Assembly: GCA_028280325.1 (NCBI GenBank)
Contig: JANQLZ010000148.1
Location: 1-41,007 of the forward strand
Origin: Bacillota bacterium
GTDB taxonomy: Bacteria; Bacillota; UBA994; PWPR01
Length of the DNA stretch: 41,007 nt
Direction of reading: 5' to 3'
In this document: positions 25,840 through 33,798 of the stretch, in pieces
How positions within the stretch are numbered: the stretch's first letter is position 1
Layout of the letters: each line of letters opens with the position of its first letter
Program-made: the position numbers and the translations under genes
The notes under the pieces: generated by a model
What the model was told of the DNA's origin: nothing
Database searches by the model: none
The model's input: only the letters and a program-made list of their open reading frames with translations

Positions 25840-27426
25840 ATGGAAACGAAAAACTTTAAAGAGTTAAATGTATCACCCGCCATAGAGAAAGCCGTTAAGG
25901 ACATGGGCTTTGAAGAAGCAACCCCTATTCAAGCAAGTGCCATACCTTTTTTGCTAGCAGGCAGGGATGTTACTGGACAGGCTCAAACCGGCACCGGAAA
26001 AACAGCGGCCTTTGGCATACCTGTTTTAGAGGCCATTGAGCCCCAAAAACGGCGGCCTCAGGCCCTGGTTTTATGCCCGACACGTGAACTAGCTATTCAG
26101 GTTTCTGAAGAGCTGGCTCGACTAGCAAAGTATAAGAAAGGTGTAAAGGTGTTGCCGGTCTATGGTGGACAGCCTATTCAAAGGCAAATAAGCTCTTTAA
26201 AGAAAGGAATCCAGATAATTATTGGAACCCCTGGAAGAGTTATGGATCATTTGAGAAGGAAAACACTGAAAATAAATAACCTAAAATTTGTAGTCTTGGA
26301 TGAGGCCGATGAGATGTTGGATATGGGCTTTCGGGAGGATATTGAGACTATTCTTCAAGAAACCCCCGAAGATCGGCAGACAGCACTTTTTTCGGCTACT
26401 ATGCCCAAGCAGATCTTGGATTTAACACATAAATACCAGCACAACCCGGAGTTCGTTAAAGTTGTGCATAAACAGTTGACGGTGCCAAATATTGAACAAT
26501 ACTATTTTCAGGTGAAAGAGCGAAATAAGCTGGAAGTCCTAACCCGTTTGATCGACATGCATAATCCGAAACTGGCTTTGGTCTTTTGCAACACCAAAAA
26601 GAGAGTTGATGAACTAGTCACTAATCTACAGGGCAGAGGGTATTTTGCCGATGGATTACATGGCGATATGCGACAGAATCAGCGAGACAGAGTGATGGAC
26701 CAGTTTCGTAATGGAACCATTGAGGTTCTGGTAGCTACGGACGTGGCTGCTAGGGGGCTGGATGTTGACGATATAGAAGCTGTATTTAACTTCGATGTGC
26801 CCCAAAATGAAGAGTATTATGTTCATAGAATAGGGCGAACCGGCCGTGCCGGAAGAACGGGACAGGCCTTTACCTTAGTTGCTGGAAAATCAATTTACAA
26901 GCTTAAAAATATTCAGCGTTATGCAAAAACCAAGATTAAACTAAAAAATATTCCTTCCTTAAACGACATTGAAGAAGCCAGAACTGCTAAGGTAGTTAAA
27001 AATATAAAACAGGTATTAGACCAGGGGCATTTTAATGAACAGGTTAAAATAATAGAAAACTTTATGAATGAGGAAGACTACAATCTGCTGGATCTGGCCG
27101 CAGGGCTGTTAAAGATAGTGATGCAGCCCAATGATAATAAAGAACTCGTCAAGCAGGAGGATATTCAGGATACCGGTGCGGAGCCGGGCATGGTTCGTCT
27201 TTTTATTAACGCTGGCAAAAAGCAAAATGTGCGGGCTCGTGATATTGTCGGGGCCATAGCCAGTGAAACAGGTATTCCCGGCAAAGTAATCGGTGCTATC
27301 TCAATTCATAATAACTTCACTTTTGTTGAGGTTCCCAGCCAGCATGCCAGAGAGGTATTGATGATAATGAAGAATGCGAATATCAGAGGAAATAAGATAG
27401 CTATCGAACCAGCTAAGCCCAGGTAA
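25840..27426 (+). CDS. DEAD-box RNA helicase with DbpA-type RNA-binding domain
   Basis: The 528-residue helicase shows the Q motif (GFEEATPIQ), motif I AQTGTGKTA, DEAD near residue 154, SAT, and HRIGRTGRAG. After about residue 450 comes a DbpA-like RNA-binding domain (MVRLFINAGKKQNVRARDIV, then ISIHNNFTFVEVP). This matches the CshA/DeaD class that acts in ribosome assembly, mRNA decay and cold growth; which of these applies is not visible. The ATG follows GAAGGAGAGAAGTAGTCA. It is a single gene with its own terminator. Confidence 0.95.
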   Translation: METKNFKELNVSPAIEKAVKDMGFEEATPIQASAIPFLLAGRDVTGQAQTGTGKTAAFGIPVLEAIEPQKRRPQALVLCPTRELAIQVSEELARLAKYKKGVKVLPVYGGQPIQRQISSLKKGIQIIIGTPGRVMDHLRRKTLKINNLKFVVLDEADEMLDMGFREDIETILQETPEDRQTALFSATMPKQILDLTHKYQHNPEFVKVVHKQLTVPNIEQYYFQVKERNKLEVLTRLIDMHNPKLALVFCNTKKRVDELVTNLQGRGYFADGLHGDMRQNQRDRVMDQFRNGTIEVLVATDVAARGLDVDDIEAVFNFDVPQNEEYYVHRIGRTGRAGRTGQAFTLVAGKSIYKLKNIQRYAKTKIKLKNIPSLNDIEEARTAKVVKNIKQVLDQGHFNEQVKIIENFMNEEDYNLLDLAAGLLKIVMQPNDNKELVKQEDIQDTGAEPGMVRLFINAGKKQNVRARDIVGAIASETGIPGKVIGAISIHNNFTFVEVPSQHAREVLMIMKNANIRGNKIAIEPAKPR

Positions 27427-27474
27427 TAATAACACTTGTTTAAGAATAATGAAAAGTAAATACACGAGCAGAAG

Positions 27475-27503
27475 CCTGATTTCAATGCAGAAATCAGGTT
27501 TTT
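27475..27503 (+). terminator. Terminator of the DEAD-box helicase gene
   Basis: CCTGATTTC and GAAATCAGG form a perfect 9-bp stem with a 6-nt loop, followed by TTTTT. Confidence 0.92.
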
Positions 27504-27557
27504 AATATTCTTATTCACCCCCAGGGGGGCAGGCTGAAAGCCCGTAATTTAATAAGC

Positions 27558-27580
27558 ATCAGAGTGGATATCAGAGTGGA
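27558..27580 (+). repeat. Two tandem 11-bp repeats upstream of a CPBP gene
   Basis: ATCAGAGTGGA occurs at 27558-27568 and 27570-27580, a 12-bp period, roughly 100 bp upstream of the CPBP start. It may be a regulator site; nothing else in the 27427-27679 gap is recognisable besides the helicase terminator. Confidence 0.4.
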
Positions 27581-27679
27581 AAGAATTACTACACTGTAAA
27601 TTATTTCTGGGGGGTTGTTGAAGCATTAAATTTGTTATATGATTCAAATATTAGCATTTATATTAAGGGAGAGAGCCAA

Positions 27680-28399
27680 TTGCTGCAATTTAACAGAAAT
27701 ACGGAGTGCGGAACACAGGGAGTCAAATTTACGGCTGGCAAGATTTTAATGGTGATAGTGTATGCTTTATTATTGCAGGTGGTGGTGGTAGTTTTAATAG
27801 GGGCGATACTCGGATCTAATTCAACTTTTATGGAGACCCCGGCAGGAAAGCTGGTAACCAACTTTATCACAGCAATTACGGTGATTATAGCTACCGGAGT
27901 TGTCTATCAGACCAAAGATATAGTACCAGCGTTGTTTAGAAGAAAGTTCAATTCCAAAGTTATCTTCAGTGGTATTAAATGGGGGTTGCTGGCATTTTTG
28001 CTTAGCTGGTTGATTAACTGGTTAAGCTACACGGTCTATCAGCAATTGGCCTGGGAAATACAACCCCAGCAGGCCACATTAATTCTTGATAACCTGCCTG
28101 ATTCGCTATTTATACCTGCCATTATCCTGGTAGGATTCCTTGCCCCGATATTTGAGGAGTTAGTATTTAGAGGTTTGCTTCAGAAAACGGTGGCTCATTA
28201 TACTACACCTTTATTGGCTGTAGCCATTAGTGGCTTATTATTTGCGCTCAGCCATTTCGATTTTTACCAGATCCCGGGTCTGCTCGTTCTAGGGCTGATT
28301 TTAAGTATCAGTTACTATCGTACTAAAACTCTTTATACCCCCATCATAGCTCATGTTATCAATAATTTAGTCTTTATTGTTTGTTACTTGCTACTTTAA
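27680..28399 (+). CDS. CPBP-family intramembrane protease homologue
   Basis: This membrane protein has about seven helices and the CPBP motifs FEELVFRGLL, SHFDFYQIPG and HVINN. It is a paralogue of 8641-9426: both share STFMET-like and SxFLET segments, the FDW/FDF-YQxPGL block and the C-terminal H-x-x-N-N. A longer frame opens at TTG 27632, but the TTG at 27680 is preceded by AAGGGAGAG at good spacing and gives 239 residues. Function is likely membrane proteolysis, substrate unknown. Confidence 0.83.
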   Translation: MLQFNRNTECGTQGVKFTAGKILMVIVYALLLQVVVVVLIGAILGSNSTFMETPAGKLVTNFITAITVIIATGVVYQTKDIVPALFRRKFNSKVIFSGIKWGLLAFLLSWLINWLSYTVYQQLAWEIQPQQATLILDNLPDSLFIPAIILVGFLAPIFEELVFRGLLQKTVAHYTTPLLAVAISGLLFALSHFDFYQIPGLLVLGLILSISYYRTKTLYTPIIAHVINNLVFIVCYLLL

Positions 28400-28543
28400 C
28401 AGATTTGAGTATTTACCTTCTGAGTCATTATTGTTAAAATATTATTAATATAAACATTTTTACTTTATTTTTAATATGAGCAGGATATAATTTAGGTGCA
28501 AGTAATCGCTTATTAAAGCGGAAATTATCGTGGGGGGCGAACT

Positions 28544-29224
28544 ATGGGGGCAATTGGTATAATCGGGGCTATGGGTTTAGAAATTAACCTGCTGAAAGAT
28601 AGTTTAAAGAAGTCTAAAACTTATGAATTTGCTGGTATCAAGTATTATGAAGGTATAATTGGCAGCCATAATGTGGTTTTGACCACATGTGGTATTGGCA
28701 AGGTCAATGCTGCGATTTATACCCAAATCTTACTAAGCAAGTTCAGTATTGATTTGGTAATAAATACAGGTATAGCTGGCGGCATAGCCAGCAATGTTCA
28801 GCGGGGAGATATCGTGATAGCTTCTAATGTGACCTACCATGATGTAAGGCCGACTCAAATGAAAAACTGTTTTCCTTTTCTTGAGAGCTTTGAAGCAGAT
28901 TCTAATCTAATCAAGTTTGCTGAAGGTGCATGTGAGGGAAGCTATACTTATCATATAGGTAGAATAATTACTGGGGATTCTTTTGTTGCCGATGATGATC
29001 ATAAGCAGGTCTTAAGAAGTGATTACGACCCCTTATGTGTAGAAATGGAGGGGGCAGCAATTGCTCATACCTGTGCAGTAAATAAAGTACCTTTTGTGTT
29101 TATCAGATGCATCTCTGATAATGCAGACAGTAAGGCCCCTATTGACTACCAAATGTTCGAACAGGTAGCAGCTGATAAGGCTGCCAGAATAGTGAGCAAA
29201 ATGTTGAAGGCGTTTGAAAAATAG
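28544..29224 (+). CDS. mtnN: 5'-methylthioadenosine/S-adenosylhomocysteine nucleosidase
   Basis: The 226-residue protein has the family start IGIIGAMGLEINLL, the central NTGIAGG, the substrate glutamate in VEMEGAAIAH and the catalytic aspartate in CISDNAD. It splits methylthioadenosine and S-adenosylhomocysteine to adenine and the thio-ribose, recycling methyl-cycle waste and generating the AI-2 precursor. The ATG follows GTGGGGGGCGAACT. A weak hairpin with a T run follows 80 bp downstream. Confidence 0.95.
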   Translation: MGAIGIIGAMGLEINLLKDSLKKSKTYEFAGIKYYEGIIGSHNVVLTTCGIGKVNAAIYTQILLSKFSIDLVINTGIAGGIASNVQRGDIVIASNVTYHDVRPTQMKNCFPFLESFEADSNLIKFAEGACEGSYTYHIGRIITGDSFVADDDHKQVLRSDYDPLCVEMEGAAIAHTCAVNKVPFVFIRCISDNADSKAPIDYQMFEQVAADKAARIVSKMLKAFEK

Positions 29225-29302
29225 TTCATTGGTCAATGGGCTGGAATGATTGCTGATCAATTGGTTTTTGCAATAGCTGGACAATTGCTATAACAGTGGC
29301 TG

Positions 29303-29328
29303 AACAATAGCTGAACGATTGTTTTTTT
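29303..29328 (+). terminator. Weak terminator candidate after mtnN
   Basis: AACAAT and ATTGTT form a 6-bp stem followed by a T run. Several degenerate copies of an AATAGCTG-AACAATT word surround it (29250-29320). Confidence 0.4.
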
Positions 29329-29432
29329 ATGGGGTATTTGGCTGCTTGGCGATAGTGAGCTAAATAAGTTAAATTTGCAACGATATGAAACATTAAGGAC
29401 TTTTTATAATTGGTAAATATCAGTATGTAGCA

Positions 29433-29519
29433 GGGGCGGTTTATACCGTCCCGTATTTGTTAACTGAAATTTGATTAAAGTGGATTGATGCGGCAACGGT
29501 CGAACACGAGGTTCGCCGT
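29433..29519 (+). other. Two non-coding hairpins after mtnN
   Basis: GGGGCGGT/ACCGTCCC (29433-29452, TTAT loop) and ACGG-CGAAC/GTTCG-CCGT (29496-29519, ACGAG loop, one bulged T) are both strong stems in a region without a gene. The whole gap 29225-30230 holds only these hairpins, repeat B2 and two copies of repeat A; no supportable reading frame is present. Confidence 0.55.
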
Positions 29520-29591
29520 ACACAATGGGTATTAAATTAACATGAAAGATACCTATGTTGAATTATAAGGTTATAGCCAACAGAACCGTCC

Positions 29592-29749
29592 GAGGCCGCT
29601 GAAAAAGTCCGCTCTCTGCGTTCTTTTTATGTTTGCTTTAAGGTAGCGATTATTTTCAAATCGCCTGGCTCTTTGCGCACTCAGCATACTATCTTGTATA
29701 GTTTTGCGCAGAGCCTGGCGCCTTGACAGCAAACATTTTCAACAACCTC
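29592..29749 (+). repeat. Dispersed repeat family B, copy 2 (MITE-like)
   Basis: The element is bounded by imperfect inverted ends: GAGGCCGCTGAAAA on the left and, read in reverse, GAGGTTGTTGAAAA on the right. Inside is a hairpin with GGCTCT-TGCGCA pairing to TGCGCA-AGCC. At 158 bp with terminal inverted repeats and no gene, it looks like a non-autonomous transposable element. Copy 1 is at 23857. Confidence 0.75.
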
Positions 29750-29847
29750 CAATAAGTAGTCATTTTCTTTACTGAAAATGGTAATAAGATCAGTTTATTT
29801 TTGGTGCATTATAATTGCCAACCAACTGCCCACCAAATTGTAATTAG

Positions 29848-30007
29848 ATGACGTAACATTCCATTATATACTGTGGCTCATAAAATTGAGCTTAGATAAA
29901 GGAGTAGCTAGAATTTTTAACATAGATAATATGAGTAATATATCTATGAAAAAATTATAGCGTGCGACGCATAGCTAAGTCAATTATAGGAGCGTCAGCG
30001 GAAAGAA
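29848..30007 (+). repeat. Structured repeat family A, copy 1
   Basis: The 160-bp copy starts ATGACGTAAC and ends CAGCGGAAAGAA. It folds as an outer stem (GCTC, AATTGA, CTTAG at 29876-29895 with CTAAG, TCAATT, GAGC at 29975-29993) enclosing a long hairpin (29908-29960: CATAGAT, bulged A, ATAT, loop GAGTA) and a short hairpin GCGT-GCG-ACGC (29960-29970). The same three-stem plan appears in the other two copies. Confidence 0.85.
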
Positions 30008-30018
30008 CCTTATCCTAA

Positions 30019-30227
30019 ATGACGTAACGTATCATTATACAGTGGCTTACAGAATTATGCCCAGCTCAAGGAATAGAAGAAATTTTCTACAAGGATAATA
30101 CGAGTCAGTATATCATTGAGAAAATTTCTTTGTATGACAAAGTGTTTTGGAACAAAAGCACTTACCTTAAAAAACAAAGTATAATCACAGTAGATGGGTA
30201 TGATTATGGGAGCCTCAGTGGAAAGAA
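30019..30227 (+). repeat. Structured repeat family A, copy 2 (divergent, longer)
   Basis: It starts ATGACGTAAC 11 bp after copy 1 and ends CAGTGGAAAGAA. Sequence has changed but pairing is kept: AAGAAATTTTCT with AGAAAATTTCTT (30077-30088, 30119-30130), GAT-bulged A-ATAC with GTATATC around loop GAGTCA, and CTTTGT-ATG-ACAAAG (30129-30143) in place of the GCGT hairpin. An extra hairpin (30140-30163) is inserted. The element ends 3 bp before the stop codon of the minus-strand gene at 30231. Confidence 0.8.
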
Positions 30228-30230
30228 ACT

Positions 30231-30794
30231 CTACCTATTACTCATCTGCATACTTGAAGTTACCACCTCCGGCTTAACCTCCAGCAATTCTACTCCGCTA
30301 TTATGTACTATTTTAATTAACACCGGTTCCTGCAACAGCTTATTTAATGCTTTTAATTCTGAGTTAGTTAAGCTTTTTAGACAGGTTTCAATGTCAAAAA
30401 CTGTTTTATTAGACATTTCTGAATTCTGTGAAGGCAGGTCAACCGGGGTATTCATGACAATGTAGAGCTGACCTGTATCTGTAAAATCAGCTACCTCAGG
30501 ACACAGTTTTGCAGCTGCTATCATGAACTGCAAATCACTGGTTCCATTGTTGGTAATTTCAACAGTGGTATTCAGGTTCAACTGCTGTGGTTTAGCAAAG
30601 GTATCTTTATTGGGCTCAACCTCGATAGTCACTTTTGTAAATATCTCAGAGTGCTCGGTCAGGTATCCCTGCTTTGGGAAATCTAAGGCACTGCTTACAC
30701 GCCAACAAACTACCTTATAGCGCAGATAAGGTTTTAGGACTGGAATAAGTAAAATTGTCACTAGGATAATAATTAAGATATGTCTCTTTTTCAT
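30231..30794 (-). CDS. Membrane-anchored exported hypothetical protein
   Basis: No family is recognised. The 187-residue protein has a basic start and one hydrophobic helix (about residues 5-22), then an extracellular part of about 165 residues with no motif I can name. The ATG has a good ribosome binding site (ACAGGAGAGATATAG). Its stop codon abuts repeat A copy 2, so its 3' transcript would run antisense into that element. It lies 235 bp downstream of the transporter gene on the same strand; the gap is AT-rich with no clear terminator. Confidence 0.7.
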   Translation of the reverse strand: MKKRHILIIILVTILLIPVLKPYLRYKVVCWRVSSALDFPKQGYLTEHSEIFTKVTIEVEPNKDTFAKPQQLNLNTTVEITNNGTSDLQFMIAAAKLCPEVADFTDTGQLYIVMNTPVDLPSQNSEMSNKTVFDIETCLKSLTNSELKALNKLLQEPVLIKIVHNSGVELLEVKPEVVTSSMQMSNR

Positions 30795-31028
30795 CTATAT
30801 CTCTCCTGTCATGGGAGCACACCTGTTACTAAAAGCTGATAATATTATAATTAGATTTGCTGAGGTGATGCTAAAATAATATTTTACTATCCAATACTAT
30901 TATAATAACTTATGGAAAAATAAGGTGTCAAGTGGATCGATCAAATATATTTTTATTAATTCCGATTTGTAATAAGCAAAAGCTGTTTTTCTCACTTCAA
31001 ATAAGGAGCTAAATAGGGTCAGGCTACT

Positions 31029-32012
31029 CTAAAATGCCAGCAAACAGAATGCCCCGGCAACAATACTGATTAAAGCAAAGACCTCAGTAGAAGCAACAGT
31101 AGCTTTAGTACCGATATTCTTTATTTTACTAAAATCTACCCCTAATCCCATAGCAATCATAGACCATAGAATAAGCTCTTTGCTAGACTTTTTTAACAGT
31201 GTTTTAGCTGTGAGTGATCCCACTGCAAAGTTAAAAAGACCCATAGAAGCCATAATGCCAACCAGAATAAACAGTACAATATATATCGGAATATTAACTT
31301 TGCTTTTATTGCCTTGTTGTGAAGTAAAACAGGTGCCCAAATAGATTGAGACAGGGGCAATTAACACAACCCTGCTCATTTTTACGTAAGTGGCCATTTT
31401 TAATGCCAAATCACTGCGTGATCCAGCTGCTGCTAAAGCATGAGCTACTCCCTGGAGTGAGCTGCCCGACCAAAATCCAAATTGAACATCATTGAAGCTG
31501 AGAGCATTACCTAACAGCGGGAAGACCAGAACCCCCACAGCACCCAACAGGCTTATCAGTGCTACAGACAAGGCAGTATCGTCCTCGTCCGCATTGATCA
31601 GTGGGGCGGCAGCAACGATTGCAGAAGCTCCACAGATTGAGGAACCCACCCCCAGTAAAGTAGCCAGTTTACTATTTAATCCTGCTCGCCTGCCAATAGC
31701 AGGGGCAACAAAAATCCCCAAACTAACAACTGTCACAGCCAGAATCACTATTTTGGGTCCAGCCTGATATAAAGCTACAAAATCTAAATCCACACCTAAT
31801 AAAATAATACCTAATTTTAAGAGCTTTTTAACGGTATACTTGGTGCCGCTGCGCAGCGGATGCTGCAGGCCGATAATATTACTGTATAAAATACCTAAAA
31901 TAATACCAATAGTGAGGCTGTTGAGTGGCAGGTAATTAGCTAAATATTTAGAAATAAAGGCAAGCAATGCGCAAAACAGAATCCCGGGTCCAACCTTTAC
32001 CAGTCTACCCAA
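31029..32012 (-). CDS. YeiH/UPF0324 family putative sulfate exporter
   Basis: The protein has about nine or ten hydrophobic helices and the family signature LGVGSSICGASAIVAAAP with FGFWSGSSLQGVAHALAA later on. The family is annotated as putative sulfate exporter on weak evidence, so the substrate is open. A GTG at 32021 opens the frame, but AAGGTG overlaps it. The TTG at 32012 has that same sequence at correct spacing and gives 327 residues. It is divergent from comEA. Confidence 0.87.
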   Translation of the reverse strand: MGRLVKVGPGILFCALLAFISKYLANYLPLNSLTIGIILGILYSNIIGLQHPLRSGTKYTVKKLLKLGIILLGVDLDFVALYQAGPKIVILAVTVVSLGIFVAPAIGRRAGLNSKLATLLGVGSSICGASAIVAAAPLINADEDDTALSVALISLLGAVGVLVFPLLGNALSFNDVQFGFWSGSSLQGVAHALAAAGSRSDLALKMATYVKMSRVVLIAPVSIYLGTCFTSQQGNKSKVNIPIYIVLFILVGIMASMGLFNFAVGSLTAKTLLKKSSKELILWSMIAMGLGVDFSKIKNIGTKATVASTEVFALISIVAGAFCLLAF

Positions 32013-32175
32013 TGAAATCACCTTCCCTAAACTGTGAATGCTATGCCTTTAAGCTTACCTGATAACCAGCAGTTGCGCAATATCGCAATATATTTTGGCC
32101 ATTTAGCAGGATATGGAGTGATAATGTTTAATATGGAATTAGAGAAAAACACTTCTTGGAGGGTAAGGTATAGTA

Positions 32176-32817
32176 ATGGAGAAGTTCTATAATGGTGCCG
32201 ATAATGTTAAAAAAGGCTTTTTTATACTTTTAATAGTGAGTGTCTCACTAAACATTTTTTTGCTCATTAGGTTGAGCAATGCCAATAAAGTTATTGTTGC
32301 TACTGAAGCCCTGTTACAGGAGCAGCAGGCCAGAATTACTGAGTTCATCAGTAAAGAGGACCAAGATACATATCAGGAGGAACTGGTTATAATCCATTTA
32401 TCGGGAGCAGTAAATTCTCCAGGGGTATACAGCTTTACTCAACCTATAAGATTGTTTGAATTGATAGAAAAAGCCGGCGGCGAGCAGGACTCAGCTGATT
32501 TAAGCGCCTTAAACCTGGCGTCGATTATCTATGACGGCTCTAAAATACACATACCTGCTCAGGGTGAGGCTGCTGTACAAGTGGTTTCCCCTGCTAACAG
32601 TGGTACTGTTAACCAGAAAAATGCACTGGTTAATATTAATACTGCGACAATGGAACAATTGGAAGCATTAGATGGTATAGGAAAAGTAAAGGCAAAAGAT
32701 ATAATTACCTACAGGCAGGAGAATGGTTCTTTTAAAAAAGTTGAAGATATTATGCGGGTAAAAGGAATAGGGCCATCAACTTATGATAAAATAAGGTCTG
32801 TAATTATAGCTAAATAA
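32176..32817 (+). CDS. comEA: ComEA DNA receptor (SLBB plus helix-hairpin-helix)
   Basis: The 213-residue protein has an N-terminal membrane anchor (about 14-34), an SLBB domain (IIHLSGAVNSPGVYSFTQP, about 72-125) and a C-terminal double helix-hairpin-helix (VNINTATMEQLEALDGIGKV and VKGIGPSTYDKI). ComEA binds incoming double-stranded DNA outside the membrane and passes it to ComEC. In B. subtilis comEA-comEB-comEC are adjacent; here two unrelated genes separate comEA from comEC. The start follows AAGGTATAGTA. Confidence 0.95.
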   Translation: MEKFYNGADNVKKGFFILLIVSVSLNIFLLIRLSNANKVIVATEALLQEQQARITEFISKEDQDTYQEELVIIHLSGAVNSPGVYSFTQPIRLFELIEKAGGEQDSADLSALNLASIIYDGSKIHIPAQGEAAVQVVSPANSGTVNQKNALVNINTATMEQLEALDGIGKVKAKDIITYRQENGSFKKVEDIMRVKGIGPSTYDKIRSVIIAK

Positions 32818-32831
32818 AAGGAGGATGGATA

Positions 32832-33770
32832 ATGTTACTGCGCGAGGTTTTAGACTTGGTTCCATTGTTTGATTCACCAACTGCCTGTGGGGAGAGTGTA
32901 GCAGTATTTCTACGTGCCGAAGGCGCCAAAGAGTTAAGTGTTTACACAGTAGGCGGTGAAAAAGGCTCTACAGACTTTATATCTATTACAATACCTGGAA
33001 TGAATGGTAAAATGAATGGGGGCAATGCTCCAACTCTTGGGATTATTGGCAGACTGGGAGGAATTGGGGCCAGGCCGGAGCAAATTGGATTTGTGTCTGA
33101 TGGTGACGGAGCTTTGGCAGCAACGGCAACTGCACTAAAACTAATCAGGATGAACCTCAAAGGTGATATGCTTGAAGGCGATGTAACTGTGCGAACTCAT
33201 ATCTGTCCTAACGCTCCTACCAAACCCCATAAACCTGTTCCTTTTATGGGATCTCCAGTGGATTCAGCTATTATGAATAAACATGAAGTTGCCGATGAGA
33301 TGGATGCGATCATTTCTATTGACACCACTAAAGGCAACAAAGTATTAAACAACCGAGGTATTGCCATTACTCCTACAGTTAAAGAAGGCTATATATTACG
33401 TGTCAGTCCTTCTTTAGCTGATTTGTTGGAGCAAGTAACAGGTGATACTGCAACTATATTACCGCTCAGTACACAAGATATAACACCGTACGGTAACGGC
33501 TTGTATCACATTAATAGTATTTTACAGCCATCCACTTCAACTACAGCACCGGTTATTGGTTTGGCTATTACTACGGCAGTACCTGTTGCCGGCTGTGCTA
33601 CCGGAGCCAGCCATGAAATAGATATTGCTACTGCAGCAAAATACAGTGTCGAGGTCGCTAAAGGTTTTGGAAGCGGTGCTGTACAATTCTATGACCAGGA
33701 AGAGTATTCAAGACTGATTGAATTATACGGTAGCATGAAACATTTGCAAACAAAAGGTGGTCAAAAATAG
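32832..33770 (+). CDS. DUF1177 family protein
   Basis: The 312-residue soluble protein matches what I know as DUF1177, a family of unknown function found in Clostridia and some other bacteria. Conserved-looking stretches are VSDGDGALAATATALKL, RTHICPNAPTKPHKPVPFMG, DAIISIDTTKGNKV and AVPVAGCATGASHEID. The histidine/aspartate-rich loops could form a metal site, as in amidohydrolase- or peptidase-like folds, but this is inference. It starts 15 bp after comEA with AAAAGGAGGATGGATA, so it should be co-transcribed with comEA. Confidence 0.85.
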   Translation: MLLREVLDLVPLFDSPTACGESVAVFLRAEGAKELSVYTVGGEKGSTDFISITIPGMNGKMNGGNAPTLGIIGRLGGIGARPEQIGFVSDGDGALAATATALKLIRMNLKGDMLEGDVTVRTHICPNAPTKPHKPVPFMGSPVDSAIMNKHEVADEMDAIISIDTTKGNKVLNNRGIAITPTVKEGYILRVSPSLADLLEQVTGDTATILPLSTQDITPYGNGLYHINSILQPSTSTTAPVIGLAITTAVPVAGCATGASHEIDIATAAKYSVEVAKGFGSGAVQFYDQEEYSRLIELYGSMKHLQTKGGQK

Positions 33771-33798
33771 GATTTTATTGTTAGGAGAAAAATTACTG

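Noticed and set aside
29491-29526. Possible tRNA T-arm or tRNA fragment around GGTTCGCCG
   Set aside because: The hairpin loop is ACGAG and there is no acceptor or anticodon stem nearby; it is a simple hairpin.
29225-30230. CRISPR array
   Set aside because: The repeats are two to three long copies with different lengths, without regular spacers.
30130-30465. Plus-strand reading frame of 111 codons
   Set aside because: It runs from inside repeat A copy 2 through the antisense of the exported protein gene, with no ribosome binding site.
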